DNA from: Halococcus saccharolyticus DSM 5350
GTDB taxonomy: Archaea; Halobacteriota; Halobacteria; Halobacteriales; Halococcaceae
DNA: 53,680 nucleotides
Reading direction: 5' to 3'
Assembly (NCBI RefSeq): GCF_000336915.1
Contig: NZ_AOMD01000027.1
Coordinates: 46,490-100,169, forward strand
Shown here: piece by piece, positions 9,701 through 18,003 of the stretch
Numbering within the stretch: position 1 is the first letter of the stretch
Layout: the number at the start of each line of letters is the position of its first letter
The notes under the pieces: generated by a model
The model's database searches: none
What the model was told of the DNA's origin: nothing
Seen by the model: only the letters and a program-made list of their open reading frames with translations
Position numbers and translations under genes: made by a program

Positions 9701-10004
9701 GGTTCTCCTCGACCCGAGTCTCGATCGGGAGCCCGTGCATGTCGAAGCCGGGACGGTCGGTCACGTCGTAGCCACACATCCGGTGATACCGAATGTAGGC
9801 GTCCTTCAGCGTCTTGTTCCACGTCGTGCCGAGATGAGCTGCACCCGAAGTGTAGGGGGGGCCATCGACGAAGAAAAACGGCTCCTCGTCCGCGCGGTGG
9901 TCTTTCGTCTGCTGGTAGGCGTCGGTTTCGTCCCAGTGGTCGAACACCCGCTCCTCGACCGCGTCGGGATCGTATCGATCCGCGACGTCCTCGAACCTGC
10001 TCAT
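6774..10004 (-). CDS. ileS: Isoleucyl-tRNA synthetase
   Basis: Class I synthetase, 1076 aa, charging tRNA-Ile. The HIGH-type motif is HLGT (residues 57-60, after PPYTSGAA) and the KMSKS-type loop is GMSKSKG near residue 618. Between them lies the editing domain, including TTTPWTVPANAF, and a CWRC motif. The anticodon-binding region follows with the archaeal C-terminal extension. Length and motifs fit the archaeal/eukaryal-type enzyme. The start MSRFEDVADRYDP is typical. It is complete and apparently transcribed alone. Confidence 0.96.
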   Translation of the reverse strand: MSRFEDVADRYDPDAVEERVFDHWDETDAYQQTKDHRADEEPFFFVDGPPYTSGAAHLGTTWNKTLKDAYIRYHRMCGYDVTDRPGFDMHGLPIETRVEENLGFENKKDIEAFGMEPFIEECKSYAEAQLEGLQSDFESFGVWMDWENPYKTVSPVYMEAAWWGFAQAADRSLVEQGKRSITQCPRCETAIAKNEVEYHEVEDPSIYVQFPLREREGNLVIWTTTPWTVPANAFVAVDEDVTYQQVRAERDGESEVLYLAADVVEEVLKKGRYEDYEVLDEFDGSEMLGWEYDHPLAEEVPDHADGDGAGQVYHADYVEVDRTGLVHSAPGHGQEDFERGQELGLDVFCPVEGDGVYTDEAGKYAGEFVRDANDGIIADLDEKGLLLAEETYVHDYGQCWRCDTDIVFLATDQWFITVTDIKEELLANIEDSEWHPPEARDERFRNFVEDSPDWNVSRQRYWGIPVPIWTPEGDEDRLENGTTDDGSTVDAEEMVVVGTREELAERVDQDVDPDTIDLHRPTVDDLTITEDGTTYTRVPDVFDVWLDSSVASWGTLDYPGETEAFDELWPADLIMEAHDQTRGWFWSQLGMGTAALGEVPYEEVLMHGYANMPDGRGMSKSKGITIEPGEIVERHGADAMRLFLLSVTPQGDDMRFSWDETEEMERTLNILWNVFRFPLPYMRLDGFDPQETTLDDVENALEREDRWVLSRLQTVEAEMADAWADFRQDRALDALLDFVVEDVSRFYVQGVRERMWEESDSDSKRAAYATFYRVLEEVVALLAPYAPFVAEEIYGTLTGDSGFDTVHMCDWPEPDAALRDPDLERAVAVARAVEEAGSAARQQAERKLRWPVTRVVVDAESEAVASAVDDQRDLVADRLNARRVELIDPDDRWDELAYSGEADMSLLGPEFGDRAGEVMTALNEARVEEPTLAALEAAVEDRTGESVDLSEEMVTIVTETPDAVAAAGFGEEGGGTVYVDTALTEDIESEGYARDVVRRVQEMRKELDLDLEERIRVEFAVADDRIGDLVREHEALIAEEVRADEFGAVEDGHRREWDVEDTTVEIAIEPLAGARA

Positions 10005-10428
10005 GGCAGTGGTATCCGTCCCGGGGACTAAAGCAGCCTCGGTTGGGCAGACCGACCAGCGAGATCACGATCGATAGTAGAGGAGTCATTGGAGGATTCA
10101 GTAGTTTTGCGCGAACCCTTCCCAGCAGTTGAGATATACAGCGTACGAGATGCAGGGTGCGTATCTTGCATATCGCCCGCGCTCAATGGTGAGACGAAGA
10201 AGGGAATGAGGCTGGTCAGCATGAGATGTAATTTTTCCATACACGCTCTGGTCGGGTGACAGAGACACTAGCGGTCCCAACAGCACTCTCAGTGCCAGAT
10301 TCGGAGCGACTCTCCTTCAGTGTGCAGCTCCCGTGCAGTCAAATAGAATCAGCATTCGGCCCATTCAGCACTCAGGGGGCGGCATCGCAGAACATCGGAC
10401 AACAAAGCGGCGACAGCTACGTTGTCTG
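10005..10428. other. Gene-free stretch, possible insertion-sequence relic
   Basis: About 460 bases separate ileS from the next gene. No convincing gene is seen. Composition is less GC-rich than the flanks. CAGTAGTTTTGCGCGAACC at 10109 and a minus-strand frame ending YISTAGKGSRKTTES recall the terminal region of degraded haloarchaeal transposons. I found no matching second terminus, so this is a weak inference. Confidence 0.25.
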
Positions 10429-10447
10429 TCGAGTCGCTTCGACTCGA
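10429..10447 (-). terminator. Stem-loop downstream of the 10467 gene
   Basis: TCGAGTCG and CGACTCGA form an 8-bp stem with a 3-base loop, 20 bases past the stop of the minus-strand membrane protein gene. No T-tract follows, so it may be an mRNA 3' end structure rather than a terminator. Confidence 0.35.
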
Positions 10448-10466
10448 ATGCTGAAATCAAGAGATT

Positions 10467-11468
10467 CTACGTCAGAACGAGTGGCCCCACGGTCAGCGTC
10501 TGCTTCGCGAGCGTTGCGATCCGCAGCACGTACGACGTGAACACCAGGAAGGGTGTGACCGAGATCGTGAACGCGATGCTCACGACCCAGAGCATGGTTT
10601 CGAGTCCCAGCAAAGTACCCGAAAAGGTGCCCGGGTCGACGAAGACCACCATGCCGCCGGCCACGATGAGTGCCGGGATCGCAGCGTAGAGGATCGCTCG
10701 CGAGAGTTTCACCAACCCCCACTGGATGTACAGCACCTTCACGTACTCGCGCACCGGCCCGAACATCGTCACCGCCTCCAGCATCTCCCGGAACGCCGTG
10801 CGCTCCTCGATGCTGAGGTCGTCTTCGTGCTCCTCGCCGAGACGCCGGATGTCATGCATCTTCTGTGCATAGTTGAAATTCAGAGCGGGGGAAACGACCG
10901 CGAACGTCCCGAAATCCGCGCCGTCGAGTTCGTCGAGCGCCGTGTCCGCGTTCTCTTCGAGGTCCTCGACGTACTCGTTCACGCGGTCGCGGAGATCGTC
11001 GTTCTCGTTCCCGGCGATGGCCTCACGGAGCGCAACTGCTCGTTTCTCGCAGGTCTCGATGAGCCGTGCGAGGAAGACGGGGGGATCGCTCGGTGTGGTG
11101 GTTTCGAGCAGTTCGTCGGTGTTCTGGTAGAAATCCATCGTCGTGTCCATCCGGCTGCGCTGGGTGCCGAGCGAGCCGATTTCTTGTGAGAGCACGAGCT
11201 GGTTGATCGAGACCACGAGTGTCGTACTCGTGATGATCGCACCGAGTAGTGCCGAAAACACCGTCTCGACCATATCGCTCGATTCCATCATCGATGCCAG
11301 CAAGAGTGGTTTGAATAGGCCGAACAGCATGAACGCGACGAAGACGACGAGCGCGAATCCCCCGACGACTGCCCACCGGTTCGCCTCGAGGAGCACCCAG
11401 AAGAGGGCCTTGTTCACGTCGGTCCGCTCGCGGAGGGTGTTGGCCGACGAGAGATCGTTCTCACTCAT
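10467..11468 (-). CDS. Four-helix membrane protein, module copy A
   Basis: A 333-aa membrane protein of unknown function. Two hydrophobic helices lie at about residues 28-50 and 68-95, then a long soluble helical region, then two more helices near 245-270 and 280-310. The loop after helix 2 carries NQLVLSQEIGSLGTQRSRM. It is a paralogue of the protein at 12206-13249; shared blocks include LVLSQE-G-LG-QR-RM, LDGA-FGTF, MFGP-RE-VK-LY and ILYAAIPAL. Its ATG overlaps the end of the upstream DUF4177-like gene by 8 bases, so the pair is translationally coupled. Confidence 0.75.
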   Translation of the reverse strand: MSENDLSSANTLRERTDVNKALFWVLLEANRWAVVGGFALVVFVAFMLFGLFKPLLLASMMESSDMVETVFSALLGAIITSTTLVVSINQLVLSQEIGSLGTQRSRMDTTMDFYQNTDELLETTTPSDPPVFLARLIETCEKRAVALREAIAGNENDDLRDRVNEYVEDLEENADTALDELDGADFGTFAVVSPALNFNYAQKMHDIRRLGEEHEDDLSIEERTAFREMLEAVTMFGPVREYVKVLYIQWGLVKLSRAILYAAIPALIVAGGMVVFVDPGTFSGTLLGLETMLWVVSIAFTISVTPFLVFTSYVLRIATLAKQTLTVGPLVLT

Positions 11469-11658
11469 CGTACACAGGCCGTTTGAGCAGTAGCAGCTTC
11501 GTGCCACCTTTGTCGTAGTCGATCGTCGCCGTGAGCTCCCAGCCCTCCTCGCCGAGTTCGTTGAGCTGGTCGCTCGGGTCGATCGTCTCGCGCTTGGTCA
11601 ACCCCTTCGGTGGTTCGAGCGTCTTGTACTCCCACTTCACCGGCCGATTGCCGACCAT
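11461..11658 (-). CDS. DUF4177-like small protein, module copy A
   Basis: This 65-aa protein has the DUF4177 pattern: WEYKTLEPP at the start, then LNELGEEGWELTATIDYDKGGTKLLLLKRP. The family is a short alpha/beta protein of unknown function. It is directly upstream of, and overlaps, the membrane protein gene; the same gene order occurs in copy B, so the two products probably act together. ATG start. Confidence 0.8.
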   Translation of the reverse strand: MVGNRPVKWEYKTLEPPKGLTKRETIDPSDQLNELGEEGWELTATIDYDKGGTKLLLLKRPVYDE

Positions 11659-11786
11659 ACGGTACGGACTGGTGGCGCTCAGTTAAGTGGGGGCCTTGCG
11701 CCCTGTCCGCAGGTTCTCGCCGACCATGTCGTCGTGAGCACTGCCGCAGGCAGAACCGTTTTTCTCACTCCCCGTGTCGGGTAGCT

Positions 11787-12182
11787 ATGCCGAAAACATC
11801 GTGGCGACACGTTCTCGTGGCGGCGATGGTCGTCCTCGTATTCGCATTCGGCGGCTGTCTCACGCTCGAGCCATCGATCACGACCGAAACAAGCGATTCG
11901 AGCGTGTTCGACGGCCTCTCAGCGACGGAGCCGTGGACTGGTTCTGGTGTTCGGGTGAATGCGACGCTTCGTTCCACTGGGGATGCTGGCAACGTGACCC
12001 AAATCACCGTCATCAAGGCGAACGGACGATCGTTCCAAACGATACCTGTCGATCCCGGCCAAACGACGGTCATCTTCACGGTCCCCGCGAATCAGAACTC
12101 GTCGATCGTCGCGAGCAACACCGCCAACTCGACCACGATCGAGACGGTGAACGTAACCGCCGACGGGAACGAAGTCCTATGA
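11787..12182 (+). CDS. Putative lipoprotein, 131 aa
   Basis: A secreted small protein. The N-terminus has a basic-hydrophobic signal peptide (residues 1-22) ending FAFGGC, a lipobox, so Cys23 is probably lipid-anchored on the outer face. The remainder is Thr/Asn/Ser-rich with many NxT/S sequons (NATL, NVT, NSS, NST), which suggests a glycosylated beta-sandwich. Function unknown. It sits on the opposite strand between the two copies of the DUF4177/membrane module, with its stop 24 bases from the stop of copy B, and may be part of the same locus. Confidence 0.65.
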   Translation: MPKTSWRHVLVAAMVVLVFAFGGCLTLEPSITTETSDSSVFDGLSATEPWTGSGVRVNATLRSTGDAGNVTQITVIKANGRSFQTIPVDPGQTTVIFTVPANQNSSIVASNTANSTTIETVNVTADGNEVL

Positions 12183-12205
12183 ACTCGCCGAGGCGGAGGA
12201 TCGGA

Positions 12206-13249
12206 CTATCGCTGTGAGTCCCGGAGGATCAACGGTTCGATCGCAAGCGTCCGCTTCGCGACGGTCACGATCCGCGAGACGTACGACGCGAACAAGAGGA
12301 ACGGGGTCAACGTGACAGTAAACGCCGCGCCGATCAGGAACGTGATGTTTTCGATACCGAACGTCGCTCCCGAGGCTGTTCCGGGTTCGGCGACAGTAAG
12401 CATGATCCCCGCGACGGCGAGCGCTGGGATCGCGGCGTAGAGAATCAACTGTGAGAGTGTGACCAGTGCCCACTCGAAATAGAGGGTTTTGACGTGTTCG
12501 CGCGCCGGCCCGAACATCGACAGCGATGACTTCAACTCGTTGAGAAGGTCGTTTTCGGGCTGGCCGAGATCCTCTTCGTGGTCGTGGAGGAGGCGCTCGA
12601 CCTGGTAGATCTTCCAGCCGTAGTTGTAGTTCAGGGCGGCGAACAGCACGTCGAACGTGCCGAACTTTGCGCCATCGAGCTGGTCGCGCACGGTTTCTGA
12701 GTTGCCGATCAGGCTTTCAGTAAACTCTTCAGTTTCCCACTGGAGCTGGTCGCTATCGATGTCGCTGAGGCCATCGCGCACCGCCTCGGCGCGGTCCTGT
12801 GACAGATCGACGAGGCCACGCAGGAACGCCGACGGGTCTGCGGGGCTTGGGGTACCGATCAACTCCTCAGTGTAATCCCGGAAGTCCATGGAGTTCTCCA
12901 TCCGCTCGCGCTGTTCGCCGAGCGGGCCGTTTTCCTGGGAGAGCACGAGCTGACCGATGGTGACAACAAGCGTGGTGCCGGTGATGACTGCGCCAATCAT
13001 CGTCGAGAACATCGTCTCGATCGTGTCGCCGGACTCCAGTTGGGGGACCAACGGCGGCGGGAGCACCGTCACTGCGACGACGAACACGACGAACATCGTA
13101 ACCGCGAGAACACCGGTCACGACGAGGCGATTCGCGCTCAACAGGATCCAGAGTTTGAGCCGGCTCTCGCCAGCCCGCTCACGCATCGTGTTCGCCGTAC
13201 TGACATCCATGTCAGTGTCGACGTTCGACTCGTCGATGTCGGTACTCAC
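12206..13249 (-). CDS. Four-helix membrane protein, module copy B
   Basis: A 347-aa paralogue of the membrane protein at 10467-11468. It has the same architecture: short N-terminal tail, two helices, the signature QLVLSQENGPLGEQRERM, a long soluble helical part, and two C-terminal helices ending in RIVTVAKRTLAIEPLIL. I chose the GTG at 13249 because it forms a GTGA overlap with the stop of the DUF4177-like gene. An ATG 13 codons in (13210), just before STANTMRER, aligns better with copy A and is the alternative. Function unknown. Confidence 0.75.
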   Translation of the reverse strand: MSTDIDESNVDTDMDVSTANTMRERAGESRLKLWILLSANRLVVTGVLAVTMFVVFVVAVTVLPPPLVPQLESGDTIETMFSTMIGAVITGTTLVVTIGQLVLSQENGPLGEQRERMENSMDFRDYTEELIGTPSPADPSAFLRGLVDLSQDRAEAVRDGLSDIDSDQLQWETEEFTESLIGNSETVRDQLDGAKFGTFDVLFAALNYNYGWKIYQVERLLHDHEEDLGQPENDLLNELKSSLSMFGPAREHVKTLYFEWALVTLSQLILYAAIPALAVAGIMLTVAEPGTASGATFGIENITFLIGAAFTVTLTPFLLFASYVSRIVTVAKRTLAIEPLILRDSQR

Positions 13250-13485
13250 GACGAATCCTCGTCCGTAGCATCGTCTTCGTCCGACCGAGCAGGCCGCTCG
13301 AAGACGAGATACTTGGTTCCACCGCCAGTGTAGTCGATGGTTTCGACGAGTCGCCAACCTTCGGCAGCGAGTTCATTCATTTCTGCCTTCGGGTCCTCTG
13401 ACTCCTTTCTGGTCTCGCCCCTCGGCGGTCGAAGGGTTTCGTACTCCCACAGCGTATCGGTCGACGCGGATCGATGAGAGCTCAC
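13246..13485 (-). CDS. DUF4177-like small protein, module copy B
   Basis: Paralogue of the 65-aa protein at 11461: LWEYETLRPPRGETRKESEDP, then MNELAAEGWRLVETIDYTGGGTKYLVFERP, with an acidic tail. The GTG at 13485 gives 79 aa and places WEYETL close to the N-terminus, as in copy A. A longer version from an ATG at 13545 (99 aa) is possible. It overlaps the membrane protein gene by four bases. Confidence 0.7.
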   Translation of the reverse strand: MSSHRSASTDTLWEYETLRPPRGETRKESEDPKAEMNELAAEGWRLVETIDYTGGGTKYLVFERPARSDEDDATDEDSS

Positions 13486-13607
13486 AACACAAGTGCGGCT
13501 ATCAGAGCCAAAAACCCTCGCTGGATCCATGCGTTCGCTCAGCACCGAGAGTTAGGGACCACGAGAGAGGGAGCAGACTCAAGCCCACGTCGACCAGTAG
13601 TCCGACC

Positions 13608-14237
13608 GTGTCCGAGTTCCCGAACCCGGAATCGAGGAACGCTCTCGTCGCCGACTGCCGGCGGTGTCCCGCACTCGTCGAGTCTCGTGCGTGCATTTCG
13701 TGGGGCAACGGCGCACTCGACGCCGATCTCGTCGTGGTCGGCGAAGCGCCCGGTGCCGGTACGCCGGAGGCCGACCGCTGGCAGGGCGGCAACTGGACCG
13801 GGATGGCCTACACCACGCGTCACTCCGGCCGGAAGATCAGGGAGCTGTTCGCCGACCTCGGCTACGACTCCGACGAGTGCTACTTCACGAACGGCGTCAA
13901 GTGTTTCCCCGAAGGTGAGGACGGCTCGAACCGCGAACCCACGGCCGAGGAACGCGCGAACTGCCGACCGTACCTCGAACGAGAGATCGAAGACGTCGAG
14001 CCACGGGCCGTGGTCGCGACCGGCAAACACGCGACAGAGAGCCTGCTGGCGACCGAAGACCGCGATCTCGACGGGTTCATCGACGCGGTGCTCGAACCCG
14101 TTTCACTCGCCAGTCTCGACACTACGCTGGTGCGGATACTTCATCCATCGTACCAGGAAGTCTGGGTGTCACGACTCGACTATACCCGCGAATCGTATCT
14201 CGACGCCATCGGGGAGACGCTCGCTGAGATCGACTGA
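13608..14237 (+). CDS. Uracil-DNA glycosylase, Fe-S family
   Basis: Base-excision repair enzyme that removes uracil from DNA. The 209-aa protein has the Fe-S UDG layout: CRRC near residue 17, the catalytic GEAPG loop near 46, a second pair of cysteines (NGVKC near 102 and NCRPYL near 121), and the C-terminal RILHPSY motif. The usual spacing after GEAPG is enlarged by PEADRWQGGNWTG, so it may belong to a divergent haloarchaeal subfamily. It starts with GTG. It precedes a HIT hydrolase gene. Confidence 0.8.
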   Translation: MSEFPNPESRNALVADCRRCPALVESRACISWGNGALDADLVVVGEAPGAGTPEADRWQGGNWTGMAYTTRHSGRKIRELFADLGYDSDECYFTNGVKCFPEGEDGSNREPTAEERANCRPYLEREIEDVEPRAVVATGKHATESLLATEDRDLDGFIDAVLEPVSLASLDTTLVRILHPSYQEVWVSRLDYTRESYLDAIGETLAEID

Positions 14238-14283
14238 GGCGCGAAAGACGATCACGGCAGAACGTTCTTGCCTCACCCGCGCG

Positions 14284-14721
14284 ATGGATCAGACCATGTC
14301 CACCGACTGTCCGTTCTGCGGGATCATCGCCGGCGAGATCCCTGGCCGCATCGTCCACGAAACCGACACCGTGACCGCGTTCCTCGACGCGAACCCGCTC
14401 GCACCTGGCCACACGCTCGTGGTGCCGAACGACCACCACGAGCGCCTCGACGAGCTCCCCGAAGAGCTTGCAAGCGACGTCTTCGCCGCACTCCACCGGC
14501 TGACGCCAGCGATCGAGGCGGCGGTCGACGCCGATGCCACCACGGTGGCGTTCAACAACGGCTCGGCCGCCGGTCAGGAGGTGCCCCACGTCCACGGCCA
14601 CGTAATCCCACGGTTCGAGGACGACGGCGGCGCGCCGATCCACGTCGTTGCCGGCGATCGACCCGACCTCGCCGACGACGATCTCGATCGGATCGCTGAC
14701 GACGTTCGCGACGCTCAGTGA
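14284..14721 (+). CDS. HIT family hydrolase
   Basis: Histidine-triad nucleotide-binding protein, probably hydrolysing nucleoside phosphoramidates or dinucleoside polyphosphates. The catalytic triad HVHGHVIPR lies near residue 104, and an N-terminal CPFC suggests the zinc-binding HIT subtype. ATGs at 14284 and 14296 are both possible (145 or 141 aa); the second gives MSTDCPFCGII, the usual family start. It stands 46 bases after the glycosylase gene in the same direction. Confidence 0.9.
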   Translation: MDQTMSTDCPFCGIIAGEIPGRIVHETDTVTAFLDANPLAPGHTLVVPNDHHERLDELPEELASDVFAALHRLTPAIEAAVDADATTVAFNNGSAAGQEVPHVHGHVIPRFEDDGGAPIHVVAGDRPDLADDDLDRIADDVRDAQ

Positions 14722-14749
14722 CTGGCCACAGAACGCCTCGGAGAAACAA

Positions 14750-14770
14750 AACACAAATTCTTAAGTGTAT
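14750..14770 (+). promoter_or_regulatory. BRE/TATA of the TFB gene
   Basis: An A-rich tract followed by TTCTTAAGTG near 14758-14767 lies 25-34 bases before the ATG at 14792. This is the best core promoter match in this part of the window and predicts an almost leaderless mRNA. Confidence 0.6.
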
Positions 14771-14791
14771 AGAATGTAGTCAACTCTAGCT

Positions 14792-15643
14792 ATGAAATCA
14801 AGCGGTAGCTGTCCGGAATGCAACGGGCAGCTAGTCGCTGTCGACGAGGAGACGGCCTGCGACGAGTGTGGTCTCGTCGTCGCGGCCGACGAGATCGACC
14901 GTGGCCCCGAGTGGCGGTCGTTCGAGCGCGAGACGCGCAAGCGAACCGGCGCACCGCTGACGCGCTCGCGTCACGACCGTGGCCTCTCGACCGAAATCGG
15001 TCGCTCGACCAGACTGACCGGACGGAAGCGCCGACTGTTCGCGCGGCTCCGCCGCCAGCACTCCCGTTCGCGGATCGCCTCGAAAGCCGAGCGCAACAAA
15101 GTGTATGCGTTCACCGAGATCAGACGTCAAGTGTGCGCGCTCGGGCTGTCGGACAGCGTCCGAGATCGGGCCTGCGTGCTGTTCGAGTCGGCCCAAGACG
15201 CCGACCTTCTCCGAGGGCGCTCGTTGGAGGGGTTCGCCGCCGCCACGATCTACGCGGTCTGTCGAACCGACGGCGTCTCACGCACGCTCGCGGAGATCGT
15301 TACGGTCGCGAAGGCGTCGCGAGACGAACTCACTGCAGCCTACGATGCCTTGAATCGCGACCTCGGTCTCCCAACGGGGCCAATCGATCCCACGGAGTAT
15401 CTCGCGCGGTTCGCCAGCCAGCTCGGCCTCCCACACGGAGTCGAGGCGCGAGCGCGAGAACTCGTCGCCGAGGGTCGCGACCGCGGCCTCGTCAGCGGCC
15501 GGAATCCGAGCGGGGTGGCTGCGGCCTGTCTCTACACCGCGGCAACCGAAACCGGCCATGGCCTCACCCAGCAGGCGGCCGCCGAGGTCGCGGACGTGAC
15601 GCCGGTGACGCTCCGGGCGACCTACCAAGAGCTACGCGCGTGA
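14792..15643 (+). CDS. tfb: Transcription initiation factor TFB
   Basis: Archaeal TFIIB homologue that bridges TBP-bound promoter DNA and RNA polymerase. The 283-aa protein has an N-terminal zinc ribbon (CPEC at 8-11 and CDEC at about 28-31), the B-reader/linker with WRSFERE and RTGAPLT, and two cyclin-like repeats (from about 100 and 195). It is shorter and more divergent than the main haloarchaeal TFBs, with an Arg-rich linker (TGRKRRLFARLRRQHSR), so it is probably one of several specialised TFBs. It is convergent with mcm. Confidence 0.9.
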   Translation: MKSSGSCPECNGQLVAVDEETACDECGLVVAADEIDRGPEWRSFERETRKRTGAPLTRSRHDRGLSTEIGRSTRLTGRKRRLFARLRRQHSRSRIASKAERNKVYAFTEIRRQVCALGLSDSVRDRACVLFESAQDADLLRGRSLEGFAAATIYAVCRTDGVSRTLAEIVTVAKASRDELTAAYDALNRDLGLPTGPIDPTEYLARFASQLGLPHGVEARARELVAEGRDRGLVSGRNPSGVAAACLYTAATETGHGLTQQAAAEVADVTPVTLRATYQELRA

Positions 15644-15670
15644 TTCGGTCCGCGACTCACGCCGCCGGTC

Positions 15671-17767
15671 TCAGGTCGTCCGGAGATGATCGGTCTGCGG
15701 TTCGTACACCTCGCCCTGCCGTCGCAGTTTTTCGAGTTCGTGTTCGGCCTTCGAGCGCTCGGTTCCAGTCTCCTCGGCGCGGTCGAGCACCTCCTCGATC
15801 GGTGCGCCCGCGTCGTACTCCTCCTCGATCTCCGCGATCAGCGCCTTCACGTTCTTGATTCGGTCGCGCTGGGTCTTCGAGGTCCCGGTCTCGACGATGT
15901 CGGCGTCGAACTCGCCGGTTTCGGGATCGACGCCGATATCCTGGAGCTGGGTGCGGACGACCTCGATGACGCGTTCGGCGTCCTCCAGTTCGACCGTATC
16001 CGCGAGCCTGACCCGCGCCGACGCCTCCGCGAGCCGGACGAGCGCCTCCAGTTTCCGTGCCGTGACGGGGATCGGCGCGTCCTCGTCGGCCCCCTTCGAT
16101 CGGAGGTCGACGTAGAAATCGCTGATCGCCTCTTTGGCCTCCTCGGTCATCGTCGGGAAGCAGTTGCGCTGGGCGTAGGCGACGTACTTCCGGAGGAGAT
16201 CGGGCTCGATCGCGGGTGCGACCGTATCAGTAACCGCATCGACCTCCGATTGGGTGACGTTCGCCGCGGTCTGTTCGGTTCGCTGGGTGTTGAGCTCGCC
16301 CGCGTAGTTCGTCCGGAGGATGTGTTCGGCGAGCTCCCTGTCCCGGTCGGGGTCGGGATCGTCGGTGACGGTGAATATCAGGTCGAACCGCGAAATGAGG
16401 GCGGGTTCGAGGTCGATCTGCTCGCCGATCGACTCGTACTGGTCGAACCGTCCGTACTTGGGGTTCGCCGCACCCAGCAGCGAACACCGCGACTTGAGGG
16501 TGGCGTTGATCCCCGCTTTGCTGATGCTGATGGTCTGCTGTTCGAGCGCCTCGTGCATCGCCGACCGGTCGCCCGCCTCCATCTTGTCGAGTTCGTCAAC
16601 CGCCGCGATGCCCTGATCGGCGAGCACCAATGCCCCTGCTTCGAGGGTCCACTGCTGGCCCTCGCCGAAGTCGTCCTGGACCGCGCTCGCCGTCAGCCCC
16701 GCCGAGCTGCTCCCCTTCCCCGAGGTGTACACCGATCGAGGCGCTATCTGTCGGATATATTGGAGGAGCTGGGACTTCCCAGTACCGGGATCACCGATCA
16801 AGAGCATATGCAGGTCACCACGGATCCGCGATCCGTCGGGGAGGTGTTTGGCGACGCCCGAAAAGAGCTGGAGCGTCATGGCGAGTTTGGCCTGCTCGTA
16901 GCCGTAGATCGAGGGCGCGATCGAGGCGATCATCTGGTCGTAGATGTCGTCGGCGGTCGAGAGGTCGACGATCGCGCGCTTGTCGGCCTCGTCGATGTCC
17001 ATGTCCTCGAACTGCTCGTCCTCGATCTCGACCGACACGCCGTCCATGTACACGTCGAACATCGCCGTGGCCTCCCGGCCCGACTCCTGTTGGTCGAGGT
17101 GGAGCACGCCGGTCACGCGAACGTGGTCGCCAGCAGTCACCGCCCCGGTGATGTCGTCCTCGATGTGGACGTCGATGTCCTGAGGCGTCTCGCCGCCGCG
17201 CAGTCCCTCGGGACTCTCCTGGACCCGGATCTTCTGGGCATCGACGAACTCCGACTGGTCGAAGTTGATGTCGAAGGGGCCCTGGCGCTCACACCCCTGG
17301 CACTCGTGGGGTTCCTGGAAATCGCCACCCGTCTGTGGAATTCGAGAGAGCGTCCCGCAACGCTGGCACTCGAAGGCGGCCTCGGTGATCTTTGGACGGA
17401 CATCGGTCGCCTTCTGGACTGTACCCTGTACTGAAAGGAGCTGTCCGCGGTGGCGCGCCCGGATCTCCCGGATCTCGGTGGTCTCCTGAAGTCCCCTGAT
17501 CCGGACGTGTGCGCGCCCGAGGCCCACGTCCACAGGGAGGTCATACAGTCGAAGCGCCTCCTCGGCGTACTCCTGGAGCTGACCCGGTTGCGAGCGGTAG
17601 TCGTCCGCGAGATCCGAATCGAACCGATAGAGATCGTCCCAGTCGATGAACAGCGACCGCTGCTCGTTGGGGTACTGTCGGGCGAGTTCGCCGATCTCGT
17701 TCCGGTAGTAGTTGCGGTAGAACTCCTCGAAGTCGTCGATCAGTTCGGTGTTCTCCGCACGAGCCAT
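15671..17767 (-). CDS. mcm: Replicative helicase MCM
   Basis: Minichromosome maintenance helicase, 698 aa, which forms the hexamer that unwinds DNA at the replication fork. It has an N-terminal DNA-binding part with a zinc finger (CQRC and CQGC, about residues 135-160), an AAA+ core with Walker A GDPGTGKSQLL near residue 328, Walker B region ADQGIAAVDELDKM, the arginine finger SRFDLIF, and a C-terminal winged-helix. No intein interrupts the Walker A loop, a site often occupied in haloarchaeal mcm genes. It appears intact and single-copy here. Confidence 0.96.
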   Translation of the reverse strand: MARAENTELIDDFEEFYRNYYRNEIGELARQYPNEQRSLFIDWDDLYRFDSDLADDYRSQPGQLQEYAEEALRLYDLPVDVGLGRAHVRIRGLQETTEIREIRARHRGQLLSVQGTVQKATDVRPKITEAAFECQRCGTLSRIPQTGGDFQEPHECQGCERQGPFDINFDQSEFVDAQKIRVQESPEGLRGGETPQDIDVHIEDDITGAVTAGDHVRVTGVLHLDQQESGREATAMFDVYMDGVSVEIEDEQFEDMDIDEADKRAIVDLSTADDIYDQMIASIAPSIYGYEQAKLAMTLQLFSGVAKHLPDGSRIRGDLHMLLIGDPGTGKSQLLQYIRQIAPRSVYTSGKGSSSAGLTASAVQDDFGEGQQWTLEAGALVLADQGIAAVDELDKMEAGDRSAMHEALEQQTISISKAGINATLKSRCSLLGAANPKYGRFDQYESIGEQIDLEPALISRFDLIFTVTDDPDPDRDRELAEHILRTNYAGELNTQRTEQTAANVTQSEVDAVTDTVAPAIEPDLLRKYVAYAQRNCFPTMTEEAKEAISDFYVDLRSKGADEDAPIPVTARKLEALVRLAEASARVRLADTVELEDAERVIEVVRTQLQDIGVDPETGEFDADIVETGTSKTQRDRIKNVKALIAEIEEEYDAGAPIEEVLDRAEETGTERSKAEHELEKLRRQGEVYEPQTDHLRTT

Positions 17768-17849
17768 CCTTGTTTCTGGATTGTTCGCTTCCGGGTAAGA
17801 ACCTTCGCAACGTGGAGAGTGAAAGTGAACGTCGAACGTTCTCGAAGAG

Positions 17850-17922
17850 TGGGACCGCCCGGATTTGAACCGGGGTCACGGGCACCCAAGGCCCGAAGTA
17901 TACCAGGCTAACCCACGGTCCC
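17850..17922 (-). tRNA. tRNA-Pro (UGG)
   Basis: A 73-base cloverleaf on the minus strand. The acceptor stem is GGGACCG/CGGTCCC with discriminator A. The anticodon stem CGGGC/GCCCG encloses a loop CTTGGGT, anticodon TGG. The T arm has GGTTCAAAT. CCA is not encoded and no intron is seen. It lies 82 bases upstream of mcm on the same strand. No integrase or duplicated tRNA end is nearby. Confidence 0.95.
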
Positions 17923-18003
17923 GCGTCTCCTCTACCGCCCGGTCGCGAATAAACCCTTCCGTTCGATCGCAGAAGGGATACGTCACGGCCGCGGAGTCGC
18001 GGT

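Noticed and set aside
13474-14283. Long upstream extension of the HIT hydrolase frame
   Set aside because: Its sequence is a Ser/Arg/Pro-rich shadow of the uracil-DNA glycosylase gene read in another frame.
15671-17767. Search for an intein in mcm
   Set aside because: The Walker A region reads straight through GDPGTGKSQLLQYI into the following core; the length is that of an intein-free enzyme.
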